From: JABDBE01 sp049585795 | GTDB lineage: Bacteria; Acidobacteriota; Terriglobia; Terriglobales; Acidobacteriaceae | DNA length: 64,000 nt | Assembly (NCBI GenBank): GCA_049585795.1 | Contig: JBAVAQ010000045.1 | Location: 1 to 64,000, forward strand | Direction of reading: 5' to 3' | Shown here: piece by piece, positions 40,359-49,374 of the stretch | How positions within the stretch are numbered: the stretch's first letter is position 1 | How the letters are laid out: the number at the start of each line of letters is the position of its first letter | The notes under the pieces: model-generated | Told to the model about the DNA's origin: nothing | The model's database searches: none | Seen by the model: only the letters and a program-made list of their open reading frames with translations | Position numbers and translations under genes: made by a program

Positions 40359-42176
40359 ATGAGTTTTCAGCCCATTGAGAATTATGGTGTTATCGGCAAT
40401 ATGCGGTCGATTGCCCTGGTAGGCATCGACGGCTCGATTGATTTTCTCTGTTATCCGGATTTCGATTCGCCCACTGTCTTTGCTGCGCTGCTTGATGACA
40501 AGCAGGGTGGCTGCTTTCAGATTGAGCCTCAGCTCGCGGACATGCGCATACGCCAGCTTTATCTGCCGGATACAAACATTCTGGTGACGCGATTCCTTGC
40601 CGAGGAAGGTGTGGCCGAGCTGACGGATTACATGCCTATTGAAAAGGATGGAGACCAGCCCAATGAAATTGTTCGGACGGTCTCCGTAATCAGAGGCAAC
40701 GTGCATTTCAAAATGTGTTGCCAGCCCCGATTTAACTATGCACAATCAGCGCACCGGATGGAAATCTCCGACTGCTGCGCAACCTTCTTCCCGGTTGACA
40801 ACGTTTGCCAACCGATGGCTTTATATTCCACTGTTGCTTTGAGACAAAACGGTCAGGACGTGATCTCAAACTTCGCCTTGGAAACCGGCGCGACCGCAAC
40901 GTTCGTCCTGGGTGCGCCTCGTCCCGAAGGACAAGCGCCTGAGATGGGTCTGGTCGGAGAACGCTTCAAGCAAACGGCGCGCTTTTGGAAGAAGTGGATT
41001 GCGAAATCGAAATACAAGGGTCGGTGGCGGGAGATGGTTAACCGCTCGGCTTTGATGTTGAAATTGCTCATCAGCCGGGAGCACGGGTCATTGATTGCGG
41101 CGCCTACGTTTTCTCTGCCCGAACATATTGGCGGAGTGCGGAATTGGGACTATCGCTTCACCTGGTTGCGAGACGCAACCTTCACCTTGTACGCACTCAT
41201 TCGACTTGGATTTGTCGAAGAGACCGAGGCGTTCATTGACTGGCTGAAAGGACGGTTGAGCGACGACGCGCAGCGAGGACCATTGCAAGTCATGTACGGG
41301 ATTGACGGCAGGCAAAAGCTCGACGAACTTGCTCTGAACCATCTGAGTGGATACGAGAATTCACGGCCGGTACGCATTGGCAACGCGGCGTATCAGCAGC
41401 TCCAGTTGGACATTTACGGCGAAATGATGGACGCCGTTTACCTGGCAAACAAATACGGCAATGCCACTTCGTATGCCGGATGGCAGAATGTTCAGCGCAT
41501 CCTGGAGTGGCTCGGAAAAAATTGGCAGCGACCCGATGAGGGAATATGGGAGGTCCGCGGTGGGGCAAAAGAATTCCTGCACTCGCGCCTAATGTGCTGG
41601 GTGGCCTTCGACCGCGCCCTGCGCCTGGCACAGAAACGTTCGCTTTCCGGACCTCTCGAGGTATGGCAGCGCACGCGAGACGAGATTCGAAATGACATCT
41701 TCACCAACTTCTGGAGTGATCGGCTGCAGTCGTTTGTGCAAGCTAAAGGGACGGAAGATTTGGACGCTTCGACGCTGCTGATGCCTATGATGAGGTTCAT
41801 CAGCCCCGTGGACCCAATGTGGCGCTCAACCATGACCGCGATAGAGGGAAGACTGATTGAAGGTACGCTCGTCCGTCGCTACGAGGCGGAGCGCACCCAT
41901 GTGGACGGACTTCCGGGTAAAGAGGGAAGCTTCACCGCATGCTCGTTTTGGTATGTTGAGTGCCTGGCCCGTGCGGGTGACTTGGAAAAGGCACAGTTAT
42001 TGTTTGAGAAACTGCTGGGATACGCCAATCATCTTGGCCTGTATTCAGAGGAACTTGGTTCGAATGGGCAGCATCTGGGGAATTTTCCTCAAGCATTCAC
42101 GCACCTCGCGCTGATTAGCGCGGCCACTTATCTTGACAAAGCTCTCTCTGGAACGGGAGAGAAAGTCTGGCGCTAG
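40359..42176 (+). CDS. GH15-family glucoamylase/trehalase-like enzyme
   Basis: From the ATG at 40359 the protein has about 605 residues and starts MSFQPIENYGVIGNMRSIAL, the usual N-terminus of bacterial GH15 enzymes. An N-terminal beta-sandwich (about 1-230) precedes the (alpha/alpha)6 barrel with VRNWDYRFTWLRDATFTLYA, the acid region DEGIWEVRG and the C-terminal DGLPGKEGSFTACSFWYVEC containing the second catalytic Glu. These enzymes hydrolyse alpha-glucosidic bonds in maltooligosaccharides or trehalose. No signal peptide is present, so it acts in the cytoplasm. Starts at 40329 or a GTG at 40287 are possible but not conserved. Confidence 0.88.
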   Translation: MSFQPIENYGVIGNMRSIALVGIDGSIDFLCYPDFDSPTVFAALLDDKQGGCFQIEPQLADMRIRQLYLPDTNILVTRFLAEEGVAELTDYMPIEKDGDQPNEIVRTVSVIRGNVHFKMCCQPRFNYAQSAHRMEISDCCATFFPVDNVCQPMALYSTVALRQNGQDVISNFALETGATATFVLGAPRPEGQAPEMGLVGERFKQTARFWKKWIAKSKYKGRWREMVNRSALMLKLLISREHGSLIAAPTFSLPEHIGGVRNWDYRFTWLRDATFTLYALIRLGFVEETEAFIDWLKGRLSDDAQRGPLQVMYGIDGRQKLDELALNHLSGYENSRPVRIGNAAYQQLQLDIYGEMMDAVYLANKYGNATSYAGWQNVQRILEWLGKNWQRPDEGIWEVRGGAKEFLHSRLMCWVAFDRALRLAQKRSLSGPLEVWQRTRDEIRNDIFTNFWSDRLQSFVQAKGTEDLDASTLLMPMMRFISPVDPMWRSTMTAIEGRLIEGTLVRRYEAERTHVDGLPGKEGSFTACSFWYVECLARAGDLEKAQLLFEKLLGYANHLGLYSEELGSNGQHLGNFPQAFTHLALISAATYLDKALSGTGEKVWR

Positions 42177-42241
42177 GAACCCGACAGCAATAGCCATAGC
42201 GATATACGAGCGACGGCAGAAGTCACGAGGTCAATTCTGGC

Positions 42242-42580
42242 TCAAGACTTTGCATCGGTAGTTTGCGACCCAAACTGACCGCAGCGGCCGCGCATGGTCT
42301 GGCGAAACTTCTCGCGCTCTTCCGGCGTCATCCGCTCCCATCGCTCCATCATCCTGCGCCGCCCGTACCAGTGGCGTTGCGGACCACCGCGGAATCCGCC
42401 GAACAATATTTTGCTGAGGATCAGAAGTCCCAGTGCTTGCCAGAAGTTGATCACGTGCCAGCCAAACAGGGCTGGGGTTAGCCAATTCCACAAGCGCATA
42501 ACCACAAAGCTGAACACGGTGACGAACAGGGCCGCGAACAGTGCGAACTTCAGTATTCGTAGAATCCTATGCCTTCTCAT
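42242..42580 (-). CDS. Small membrane protein coupled to ECF sigma factor
   Basis: The 112-residue protein has two hydrophobic segments (FALFAALFVTVFSFVVMRLW and WQALGLLILSKILFGG) followed by a basic, arginine-rich C-terminal part with the phrase RWERMTPEEREKFRQTMRGR. The latter resembles a short helical motif seen in periplasmic metal or stress-sensing proteins. Its ATG overlaps the stop of the sigma factor gene by four bases (ATGA), so the two are co-translated. That context fits a membrane partner or regulator of the sigma factor; there is no classical zinc-binding anti-sigma motif. Confidence 0.75.
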   Translation of the reverse strand: MRRHRILRILKFALFAALFVTVFSFVVMRLWNWLTPALFGWHVINFWQALGLLILSKILFGGFRGGPQRHWYGRRRMMERWERMTPEEREKFRQTMRGRCGQFGSQTTDAKS

Positions 42581-43176
42581 TTGCCAGTCCTCATCTCCTT
42601 GAATTCTTCGTAAATGTCTTGCAATCGCTCGCGCAGGTGTAGGATCGCGTAATGCTTTCGCGAGAGCAGGGTATTCACGCTGACCCCGGTTTGCGCGGCA
42701 AGCTCTTTGAAGCTATAGCCCATCAACTCGTGGGCAATAAATACTTCGCGCTGCTCTTCCGGCAGTTCGTCCAGGGCGGCATCGAGTTCCTCCACCAGCA
42801 AACTCCGAACATAGGCGGCTTCTGGCCCAGCATCGCGCGACGGAAGCAGGTCTTCCAACTGCAGTATCTCGCCATCCTCGCCGATTGGCGCCAGTTCGTT
42901 TCGCAGAGCCTCCCTTTTCTTTTTGCGGAACAGATCGGCGATGCGATTTCTGGTCACACGAAACAACCATGCAGTAACCTGTTCCACGGGTTTCATCAGG
43001 CGATAAGCCTCAACCAGTTCGTAGAACACATCCTGCAGGATGTCGTCAGCATCGTGCGGGTCGACCACGCGTTTCCGAATGAAATTGCGCAGCCGGCTTC
43101 GCTCCCGCTCGATCGCTTCGGAAATGCGTTCGTCTTGTTGCGCCATCATCCAGTGTTTGCTCAGCGCATCGTTCAT
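42577..43176 (-). CDS. ECF-family RNA polymerase sigma factor
   Basis: The 199-residue sigma factor has region 2 (RVVDPHDADDILQDVFYELV, then PVEQVTAWLFRVTRNRIADL) and region 4 (LDELPEEQREVFIAHELMGY, SFKELAAQTGVSVNTLLSRK) joined by a long acidic linker. The C-terminus extends into a helix (ILHLRERLQDIYEEFKEMRT). It should direct RNA polymerase to a stress regulon. The gene for a small two-span membrane protein overlaps its 3' end by four bases and is the only candidate regulator nearby. Confidence 0.92.
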   Translation of the reverse strand: MNDALSKHWMMAQQDERISEAIERERSRLRNFIRKRVVDPHDADDILQDVFYELVEAYRLMKPVEQVTAWLFRVTRNRIADLFRKKKREALRNELAPIGEDGEILQLEDLLPSRDAGPEAAYVRSLLVEELDAALDELPEEQREVFIAHELMGYSFKELAAQTGVSVNTLLSRKHYAILHLRERLQDIYEEFKEMRTGK

Positions 43177-43270
43177 CTAAAGGTGTAGACGTTTGAGCGC
43201 GACAAATATTGTAAGAAAAAACAACCGCTATGCCAGAAAGTCGAGGGGCAAGCAAAGATGAAGGATGCGG

Positions 43271-44650
43271 TTATTGATTCTCGTGGGACCGTCGCCTGGC
43301 AAAAGCGTAGAAAATCGGTATGCCAGCCAGAATTACCAGGCAACCAAGTTCGGAATTCCGCAGATTGTCGGTAAAGGTGTAGTAGAGAAGCAGAGCGGAA
43401 GACAGCACAAAGAGAATCGGGACGACGGGATATCCCCACACCCGATAAGGCCGGACGGCCTGTGGATCGCGCCACCGGAATACGAATACCGTGCTCCCGG
43501 CGATCATGTAAAACAGCCATTCCGCGAAAATCGCCAGCGAAAAGAATTGCCGGAAGCTTCCCCCGAGAAGCAGCAAAACGATGGCAAGAGCCGCTTGCAC
43601 CCCGAGGGCCACGGAGGGCGTATGGAAGCGGGGATGAACTTCAGCCAAGGCAGAGAAAAAGTATCGGTCGCGCGCCACTGCGTAGGGCACCCGCGCGCCG
43701 CTCATAATCGTGCCATTCAACGTGACCAGCATGGAAATTGCCATTGCCGCCGAAACCACGCCCGCGCCAAGGGTGCCCCACACCAGGCCGATGGCGTCCG
43801 ACGCGGGTCGAGGTGAAGCGGCAATCGCAGCCGCGGGCAAGACGAACTGCACAGCCGCGTTGACCAGCATGTAAAGCGCACCGACTGTGGCTACGCCTGC
43901 GATGAGCGCGATCGGAATGTTCCGCTCTGGCTGACGAATCTCTCCGGCGACCATGTTGAGGTCGTTCCATCCGTCATAAGCCCACAAGGCGGCGACCAAT
44001 GCGGCCATAAATCCGGCAAGGCCGCCTTTGGCCGCCGCGTAATGACCGGCAAAATGGCTCCAACTTCCTTCGCGATAGCTGAAGCCGATGACGACGATCC
44101 CCAAAATGATCGCGACCTTCAACAGGGTGAAAACCAGTTGAAACTCGCCGGCTTTCTTGATACCGAGGTAATTGAGCAAAGAAATCAGCACCGTCGCGGC
44201 GATGGCAACCAGTTGTCCATAGGAAACCGCGAATGGCAGCGTGATGACGTAGTCTGAAAAAAACTTAAACACCGGAAAGGTTCCGAGGATGCGAACCAGT
44301 CCGATGGTCACGGTTGCGATTGATGCTGGCTTGGCGATGACGAACCAGGTCCAGGCGTAGAGAAAGCCGGCCAGTGGCCCGTAGCCATCGCGTACGTAGA
44401 CGTACTCGCCGCCGGCTTGGGGCTTCATCGCTCCCAGTTCCGCGTAGGTGAGCGCGCCAAAAAACGAGAGCATCCCGCCCACCAGCCATGCCAGATAAAC
44501 CAGCCTGGCCGAACCGACAGCCTGCATCATTTCCGCCGGAACGAGGAAGATGCCGCTGCCGATGATGGTGCCAACCACAATTGCTCCCGCCTGACTCACC
44601 CCGAGATCGCGAGCGAGTTCGGGACGGACGGTAGCGGCTTGCGTAGCCAT
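43271..44650 (-). CDS. APC-family amino acid permease
   Basis: From the ATG at 44650 the protein has 459 residues and about 12 transmembrane helices. The first helix shows the APC signature GVSQAGAIVVGTIIGSGIFL; helix 6 includes LAGFMAALVAALWAYDGWND, and GEIRQPERNIPIALIAGV follows. The pattern is closest to L-type (LAT) amino acid transporters. The open frame extends to 44800 but that leader overlaps the symporter gene and lacks family residues. It lies 95 bases from the end of the symporter gene on the same strand. The substrate is an amino acid or peptide-derived compound, not specified. Confidence 0.9.
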   Translation of the reverse strand: MATQAATVRPELARDLGVSQAGAIVVGTIIGSGIFLVPAEMMQAVGSARLVYLAWLVGGMLSFFGALTYAELGAMKPQAGGEYVYVRDGYGPLAGFLYAWTWFVIAKPASIATVTIGLVRILGTFPVFKFFSDYVITLPFAVSYGQLVAIAATVLISLLNYLGIKKAGEFQLVFTLLKVAIILGIVVIGFSYREGSWSHFAGHYAAAKGGLAGFMAALVAALWAYDGWNDLNMVAGEIRQPERNIPIALIAGVATVGALYMLVNAAVQFVLPAAAIAASPRPASDAIGLVWGTLGAGVVSAAMAISMLVTLNGTIMSGARVPYAVARDRYFFSALAEVHPRFHTPSVALGVQAALAIVLLLLGGSFRQFFSLAIFAEWLFYMIAGSTVFVFRWRDPQAVRPYRVWGYPVVPILFVLSSALLLYYTFTDNLRNSELGCLVILAGIPIFYAFARRRSHENQ

Positions 44651-44710
44651 AACGGAGTGGAAAGTATAAGCGAAAACCTCGAAACACAGAGGCCGCCGCC
44701 GTCTCGCAGT

Positions 44711-44745
44711 AATCGCAGAGGCATTTCTCCGCGTTCTCTGCGATT
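44711..44745. repeat. Hairpin of the CGCAGAG interspersed family
   Basis: AATCGCAGAG (44711-44720) and CTCTGCGATT (44736-44745) form a perfect 10-bp stem around a 15-base loop. It sits immediately after the symporter stop codon, between the symporter and the permease genes. Related CGCAGAG-type inverted repeats occur at 50522-50616 and near 8000-8030. It may also act in 3' end formation, although no T-tract is present. Confidence 0.65.
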
Positions 44746-46196
44746 TAAGGTTTAGCTTCTTTCCCTTGAAGCGCAACGCTGGCGGCGTATCCGACAGCAA
44801 ATGTCATCACAGTTCCAATCGCAACGTACCATGTCCAAGGCACGCGCGTTCCGAGCCAGATATAGAGTTCGCACACGAAGCCACACAACATGCCAACCAT
44901 TGCCCCGCTCTGGTTGGCGCGGCGGGTCAGCACTCCGAGGAGGAACACACCCAACAGAGCTCCATAGGCGACGGACGCGATCTGCAACCCGACCTCGATG
45001 ACGCGTCCCACATTGCGCAGGGAGAGCACCGCCAACGAGAACAATACCAGTGCCCAAACAAATGTTGCCCCGCGGGAAAGCCGCACCCGGCGACGTTCGT
45101 CGGTCTGTGGCCTGCGCTGAAGATAAAAGTCAATAATCGAGGTCGAGGACAAAGAGTTTAGTGCAGCGCTCAGGTTCGACATGGCCGCCGCCAGAATCGC
45201 AGCGATCAACAGGCCGGAGATTCCGTGCGGCATCTGGCTGACAATAAACTTAGGATAGATTCTATCCGCCGTGCCGAACGTCACGGAAGGAACGCGATAA
45301 TACGCAAACAGCATCACCCCGACCAGCAGAAATAGAGCAAACTGGAAAAGGACGGCAACTCCGCTCGAGAGCAAAGCAGCCACGGATTGGCGCTGGCTGC
45401 GCGCCGCCAGCAATCGCTGCACGATCAGTTGATCGGTGCCGTGGCTGGCCGTGGTCAGGAAAGTTCCGCCTACCAGCCCAGCCCAGAATGTATACGGCTT
45501 CCAGAAGTCGGGACTGAAGTCGAAAATGCGCAGCTTGCCAGCACTCTCCGCCACACCATGAATGGTGGCCCACCCTCCGGGGACAAGGTGAAGGATGGTG
45601 AAAAGACCAACCACCGTTCCGCCGACATAAATGATGGTCTGCACGACATCAGTCCAGATCACCGCCGCCAGGCCGCCTTCGAAGGTATAGATCAACGTCA
45701 ATACAGTAATGATGGCGATCGAAGCAATTTCTCCGGTTCCCAGCGCGATGGCTACCACGATGGAAACAGCATAGACGCGCACTCCCTCAGCCGCGGCTCG
45801 CGTCACCAGAAACAGGCCTGCGGTCAGAGATCGCAGGCCACGGCCAAAGCGGCGCTCAATCAGCGCATAGGCGGTGTAGAGGTCGCCGCGAAAGTAATGC
45901 GGCAGCAAAACAAAACTGATGATGACGCGGCCGACGAGATATCCGAGAACGACCTGAAGAAATGTCAGATTGGTATCGTAGGCGAGACCGGGAATGCTGA
46001 TGATGGTGAGCGTGCTGGTCTCTGCGGCGACAATCGAAAGCGCAATCGCCCACCAGGGAATGTTGCGGTCGGCCAGAAAATAATCGCGCAAAGTCCGCTG
46101 CTGTTTGCGGAAGCGCAAGCCGAACAAAGTGATCCCGACCAGATAAAGCGCGATAATCGCGAGATCGAGTTTGTCTAAGCCCATACGCGCAGACAC
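44745..46196 (-). CDS. Sodium:solute symporter (SSF family)
   Basis: The 483-residue protein has about 13 transmembrane helices with SSF features: LDLAIIALYLVGITLFGLRF, DYFLADRNIPWWAIALSIVA with AAETSTLTIISIPG, and LSAALNSLSSTSIIDFYLQR near the C-terminal third, which carries Na+-binding Ser/Thr. It imports a sugar, sialic-acid-like or amino acid solute with Na+. I kept the GTG start at 46196 since GAGGG lies just upstream; an ATG four codons in (46184) is possible. It is divergent from the BadF-type kinase gene, suggesting uptake and phosphorylation of an amino sugar. Confidence 0.9.
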   Translation of the reverse strand: MSARMGLDKLDLAIIALYLVGITLFGLRFRKQQRTLRDYFLADRNIPWWAIALSIVAAETSTLTIISIPGLAYDTNLTFLQVVLGYLVGRVIISFVLLPHYFRGDLYTAYALIERRFGRGLRSLTAGLFLVTRAAAEGVRVYAVSIVVAIALGTGEIASIAIITVLTLIYTFEGGLAAVIWTDVVQTIIYVGGTVVGLFTILHLVPGGWATIHGVAESAGKLRIFDFSPDFWKPYTFWAGLVGGTFLTTASHGTDQLIVQRLLAARSQRQSVAALLSSGVAVLFQFALFLLVGVMLFAYYRVPSVTFGTADRIYPKFIVSQMPHGISGLLIAAILAAAMSNLSAALNSLSSTSIIDFYLQRRPQTDERRRVRLSRGATFVWALVLFSLAVLSLRNVGRVIEVGLQIASVAYGALLGVFLLGVLTRRANQSGAMVGMLCGFVCELYIWLGTRVPWTWYVAIGTVMTFAVGYAASVALQGKEAKP

Positions 46197-46278
46197 TGAC
46201 CCTCACAGTATCCAGCTTTGTTACGCTGCGCTGGCCTATCTGCGCGTCAAGGTACCTATCTCATAACCCGACGAACGT

Positions 46279-46369
46279 GTAGGGCGGAAATCTTGTCCGC
46301 CGATGGTATCGCCCCCATCTCAACGAGAAAGCCAACATCAACATCGGCAGACACGGGTGTTCGCCCTAC
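46279..46369. repeat. Imperfect inverted repeat between symporter and kinase genes
   Basis: GTAGGGCG (46279-46286) and CGCCCTAC (46362-46369) bound a region where further pairing (CCGCCGATG near 46297 with CATCGGCAG near 46342) continues inward. The GTAGGGCGAACACCCGTGTC-like arm has the look of a dispersed intergenic element. It sits in the divergent promoter region of the symporter and the BadF-type kinase genes. Confidence 0.55.
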
Positions 46370-46402
46370 CCAAGCAAATCTGCTCGTGATAGAACTACGC
46401 TC

Positions 46403-47308
46403 GTGGCTATCTTCCTTGGCATTGACGGCGGCGGCACGAAGACTTCATGCCTGCTTGGTGACGAGCATTCGCTCTTGGGCACAGGGACCTCCGGCGGCAG
46501 CAATGTGGTTCGAGTGGGAGAACATCAGGCGCGGCAGAGTCTGCACGCGGCCATCCAAAAGGCTTGTGCATCGGCCAACGTCGCTCCAACTCAGATTGAA
46601 AGAACCTGCGCAGGGATTGCGGGGGGATCCCATCCTGAAATAGCCAGCGTCGTTCGACGGTTGCTTTCCGAACTTGTTTCCGGAGAGATCGAAGTTGTGG
46701 GTGACATGGTAATCGCCATGGAAGCGGCTTTTGGCAGCGGGCCGGGCGTGATCGTCATTGCTGGGACAGGGTCGATTGCCTACGGGCGGAATGCCAAAGG
46801 CGAAACGGCACGAGCCGGCGGATGGGGCTTCGCCATTTCTGATGAAGGCTCGGGGCACTGGATTGGGCGATCCGCGGTCACGGCGGCTATGCGTGTCTAC
46901 GACGAAGGCAAGGACGCTGGCCTGTTGCTTGAACACATCATGAAGTCCTGGGGCGTGACTACGCGCGAGCAGTTGGTCGTGGCCGCGAACGGCTCTCCTG
47001 ATTTCGCAGCTTTGTTGCCGGTGGTGCTGTCCACAGCGGATGCGGGCGACGAAACCGCCCGCGCCGTTTTGATGCAAGCTGGGGCAGAGCTCGCAACTTT
47101 GGCCATCATTGTGATCGCCCGACTATTCGGCAATGCTGAATCTGTACCGGTGGCTGTTTCGGGAGGCGTCTTTTGTCATTCCGCGCTCGTGCGGCAGGTT
47201 TTCGAGGATAGATTGCGTGCCGAGTTCCCTGAAGTTTCGCTGAGCGCGACGCTGGTTGACCCGGCGCGGGGAGCGTTGGCGCTAGTACGTAAAGGGATTC
47301 GATTGTAG
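46403..47308 (+). CDS. BadF/BadG-type ATPase, N-acetylglucosamine kinase-like
   Basis: The 301-residue ASKHA-fold kinase begins IFLGIDGGGTKTSCLLGD (phosphate-1 motif) and has GVIVIAGTGSIAYGRNAKGE (phosphate-2) and WGFAISDEGSGHWIGRSAVT, the typical bacterial GlcNAc/muramyl-sugar kinase segment, with PVAVSGGVFCHSALV near the C-terminus (adenosine motif). It should phosphorylate an amino sugar released from peptidoglycan or chitin. The start is a GTG. It is divergent from the SSF symporter and lies beside a LAT-type permease, consistent with a muropeptide or amino-sugar uptake set, though no MurQ or NagZ gene is present. Confidence 0.88.
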   Translation: MAIFLGIDGGGTKTSCLLGDEHSLLGTGTSGGSNVVRVGEHQARQSLHAAIQKACASANVAPTQIERTCAGIAGGSHPEIASVVRRLLSELVSGEIEVVGDMVIAMEAAFGSGPGVIVIAGTGSIAYGRNAKGETARAGGWGFAISDEGSGHWIGRSAVTAAMRVYDEGKDAGLLLEHIMKSWGVTTREQLVVAANGSPDFAALLPVVLSTADAGDETARAVLMQAGAELATLAIIVIARLFGNAESVPVAVSGGVFCHSALVRQVFEDRLRAEFPEVSLSATLVDPARGALALVRKGIRL

Positions 47309-47349
47309 CGTCTTCCGAGTGCTCAGCGGCTGCGGGCTTCGTTCCGCAT

Positions 47350-47371
47350 GGACGGGCGAGGTCGCCCGTCC
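47350..47371. repeat. Perfect 10-bp hairpin between convergent genes
   Basis: GGACGGGCGA (47350-47359), a two-base loop, then TCGCCCGTCC (47362-47371). It resembles a REP-type palindrome and lies between the convergent kinase and mechanosensitive-channel genes. No T-tract is adjacent. Confidence 0.7.
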
Positions 47372-47417
47372 CCACACGAATCAGTGGCTCGAAGAATCGT
47401 CCCCAGACGACGGAATG

Positions 47418-49235
47418 CTATTTGGCTGCGGACATGCTTTGGTGTTCGTCTGCGTCGCGGTGGTGCAGCAGTTCTACAAGCGCCTGGTTCAGGCGGGCGC
47501 GGATCGCGGACCGCTCTTGTGCACGGGCAATGTAGCGAACATGAATCTCCACGCCCGCGGAGGTTGGGCGCAAATTAACGGTTGGCGCGGCTGAGACCGA
47601 GCTCACTTTGTAGTTGCTGGCCGCATTCTTCCACTCTTTTTCGGCTGCGGCGGCGTTGGCTTCAGTCTCCTTCGTGACCGTCTTCTGAATGGCCTCGAGC
47701 AGCGGGTAGGGATCCTGGTCCGGCGGTACCGAAAGCTGCAATTCGTCCCAGAGCCATTGGCCGGTGGTGGTGAAGTTGAAGAAGTGGCCCTCGATTGCGT
47801 AATTGTTCACGAAAGCGACTTTGCGTCCGGTGGGATGGCCGGTCTCGGTCCAGTTGCCAGTTTCCAGCAAGACGGTGCGCAGCAAATTGATCTCGACGAC
47901 TTCGCCGGCTACGCCGTTGATTTCGACCCAGTCTCCGACGCGCAGTCCATTCTTTCCCATCAGGATGAACCAGCCAAAGAAAGCCACGATGAAATCCTTC
48001 ATCGCCACAGTGATTCCAGCGCCGGCCAGGCCAAGGATGGTCGGCATCTGGCTCGGAACACCAAATACGACGAGAAGCACCAAAAGCAACCCGACGGCCT
48101 GCACCGAAGATCGAATGACCACGCGTAGAGTGTGCAGGCGCGTGCCTTCGGCGACCTTCTCGGTGAGCATGTGATCGATCCAGCGGTCGGCGAGATAGCC
48201 CAGCAGGATGATGAGGAGAATCCACAGCGTCGACTGAATCGTGCCATGCAGCGCGGCCCGCTGTTGCGAGCGGACCAGCGCGATCCAACTGCCGTAGTTC
48301 GTTTCCAACTCCTGCTCGTCCTGAATACGTTTGTCAAAGTCGGCGAGATTTTTCTGATCGTCGGAGAAGCGGCGCAACGACACGATCTCGGCGGGAGCGG
48401 GTGGAGCCGCATTCGATGCGGAGGGTCCCGGATTGGATACACCGGCGGCAAGCGGAGGAATCCCGTGTCTGTTCGCCTTCTCCGCTTCGACCTGTTTCTC
48501 TAAAGAGTCATGAGCGCGGCTGAGTGCGGCTTCGGCTTGGACGGTCTCATCGCTGGCCTGCTGCAACGGCATCGCGCTTCCCCGCAGGGTGCGCCACCGT
48601 TCGAACTGGGCCAGCAGATTCGAACCCGTAGAAACGGTTTCAGGAACGACGCCGGGCGACGCGGTTCCGTGCTCGGTCTCTTTGTGCCTTTTCAATTGGC
48701 GCTGAATGCGGCTCAGCGGATCAGCCCCCGACCTGGCTAGATCTCCTTTGGCATCGTCTAATTCATCCTGATCGAGATCCAGTTGAGCTTGCGCCAAGTC
48801 AACTTGTTGTTGCAGGGCGTCCTGATGTGCGGCGTTAGCGGCGGCAAGCTGCTTCTTCAGTTGATTGAGACGATCCTGATCGGCCTTAATATTTACTTCC
48901 GCCTGGGTTACGTGAGCGTAGAGTTCGTGGGTTTGGGGCGTAGGCTGAGGCGGGTGGTCAGCGGCATCGCGGAGCCCGTCTTCAAAGGCAAGATCGATCT
49001 CGTTGTCGGACAGGCGCAACGCCTGATCCGCAAACCGCTTTTCGTCCCAATTGGAAGCCAGCTTAGCGACATTGCGGGCCGTCAGCAAAGGTCGTTCTTC
49101 CACCAGCGGAGTCTTACGGGGATGCGGATTCAGCGCCTCGGGCGCGCCCATTTCGCCAGTCAGTATGAACCCGACGAGCGCGGCCGACACCAGGACCAAC
49201 AGCGCTATCGTGATCATCCACTGGCGAGATTTCAT
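47418..49235 (-). CDS. MscS-family mechanosensitive ion channel
   Basis: From the ATG at 49235 the protein has 605 residues. After an N-terminal membrane segment (WMITIALLVLVSAALVGFIL) comes an extracytoplasmic helical domain of about 290 residues with long coiled-coil stretches (AHVTQAEVNIKADQDRLNQL). The MscS core follows: three hydrophobic helices, the pore-lining region LGLAGAGITVAMKDFIVAFF and the beta domain VGDWVEINGVAGEVVEINLL. This is the architecture of larger MscK/YbdG-like channels, which relieve hypo-osmotic pressure. The open frame continues to 49427, but that leader crosses an interspersed repeat, so the later start with AGG upstream is preferred. Confidence 0.9.
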   Translation of the reverse strand: MKSRQWMITIALLVLVSAALVGFILTGEMGAPEALNPHPRKTPLVEERPLLTARNVAKLASNWDEKRFADQALRLSDNEIDLAFEDGLRDAADHPPQPTPQTHELYAHVTQAEVNIKADQDRLNQLKKQLAAANAAHQDALQQQVDLAQAQLDLDQDELDDAKGDLARSGADPLSRIQRQLKRHKETEHGTASPGVVPETVSTGSNLLAQFERWRTLRGSAMPLQQASDETVQAEAALSRAHDSLEKQVEAEKANRHGIPPLAAGVSNPGPSASNAAPPAPAEIVSLRRFSDDQKNLADFDKRIQDEQELETNYGSWIALVRSQQRAALHGTIQSTLWILLIILLGYLADRWIDHMLTEKVAEGTRLHTLRVVIRSSVQAVGLLLVLLVVFGVPSQMPTILGLAGAGITVAMKDFIVAFFGWFILMGKNGLRVGDWVEINGVAGEVVEINLLRTVLLETGNWTETGHPTGRKVAFVNNYAIEGHFFNFTTTGQWLWDELQLSVPPDQDPYPLLEAIQKTVTKETEANAAAAEKEWKNAASNYKVSSVSAAPTVNLRPTSAGVEIHVRYIARAQERSAIRARLNQALVELLHHRDADEHQSMSAAK

Positions 49236-49374
49236 CCAAGCCTGCATGGCGTGAACGGCTATTATAAGGCGCGCGACCGGGATGCCAGCAATCGGAAGGG
49301 CAATCGGAAGGCCGAGAACTTCCGTTGCAGTTTTTGTCATCCCGAGCAGCACGAGGGATCTGAGTTCTGCCCGC

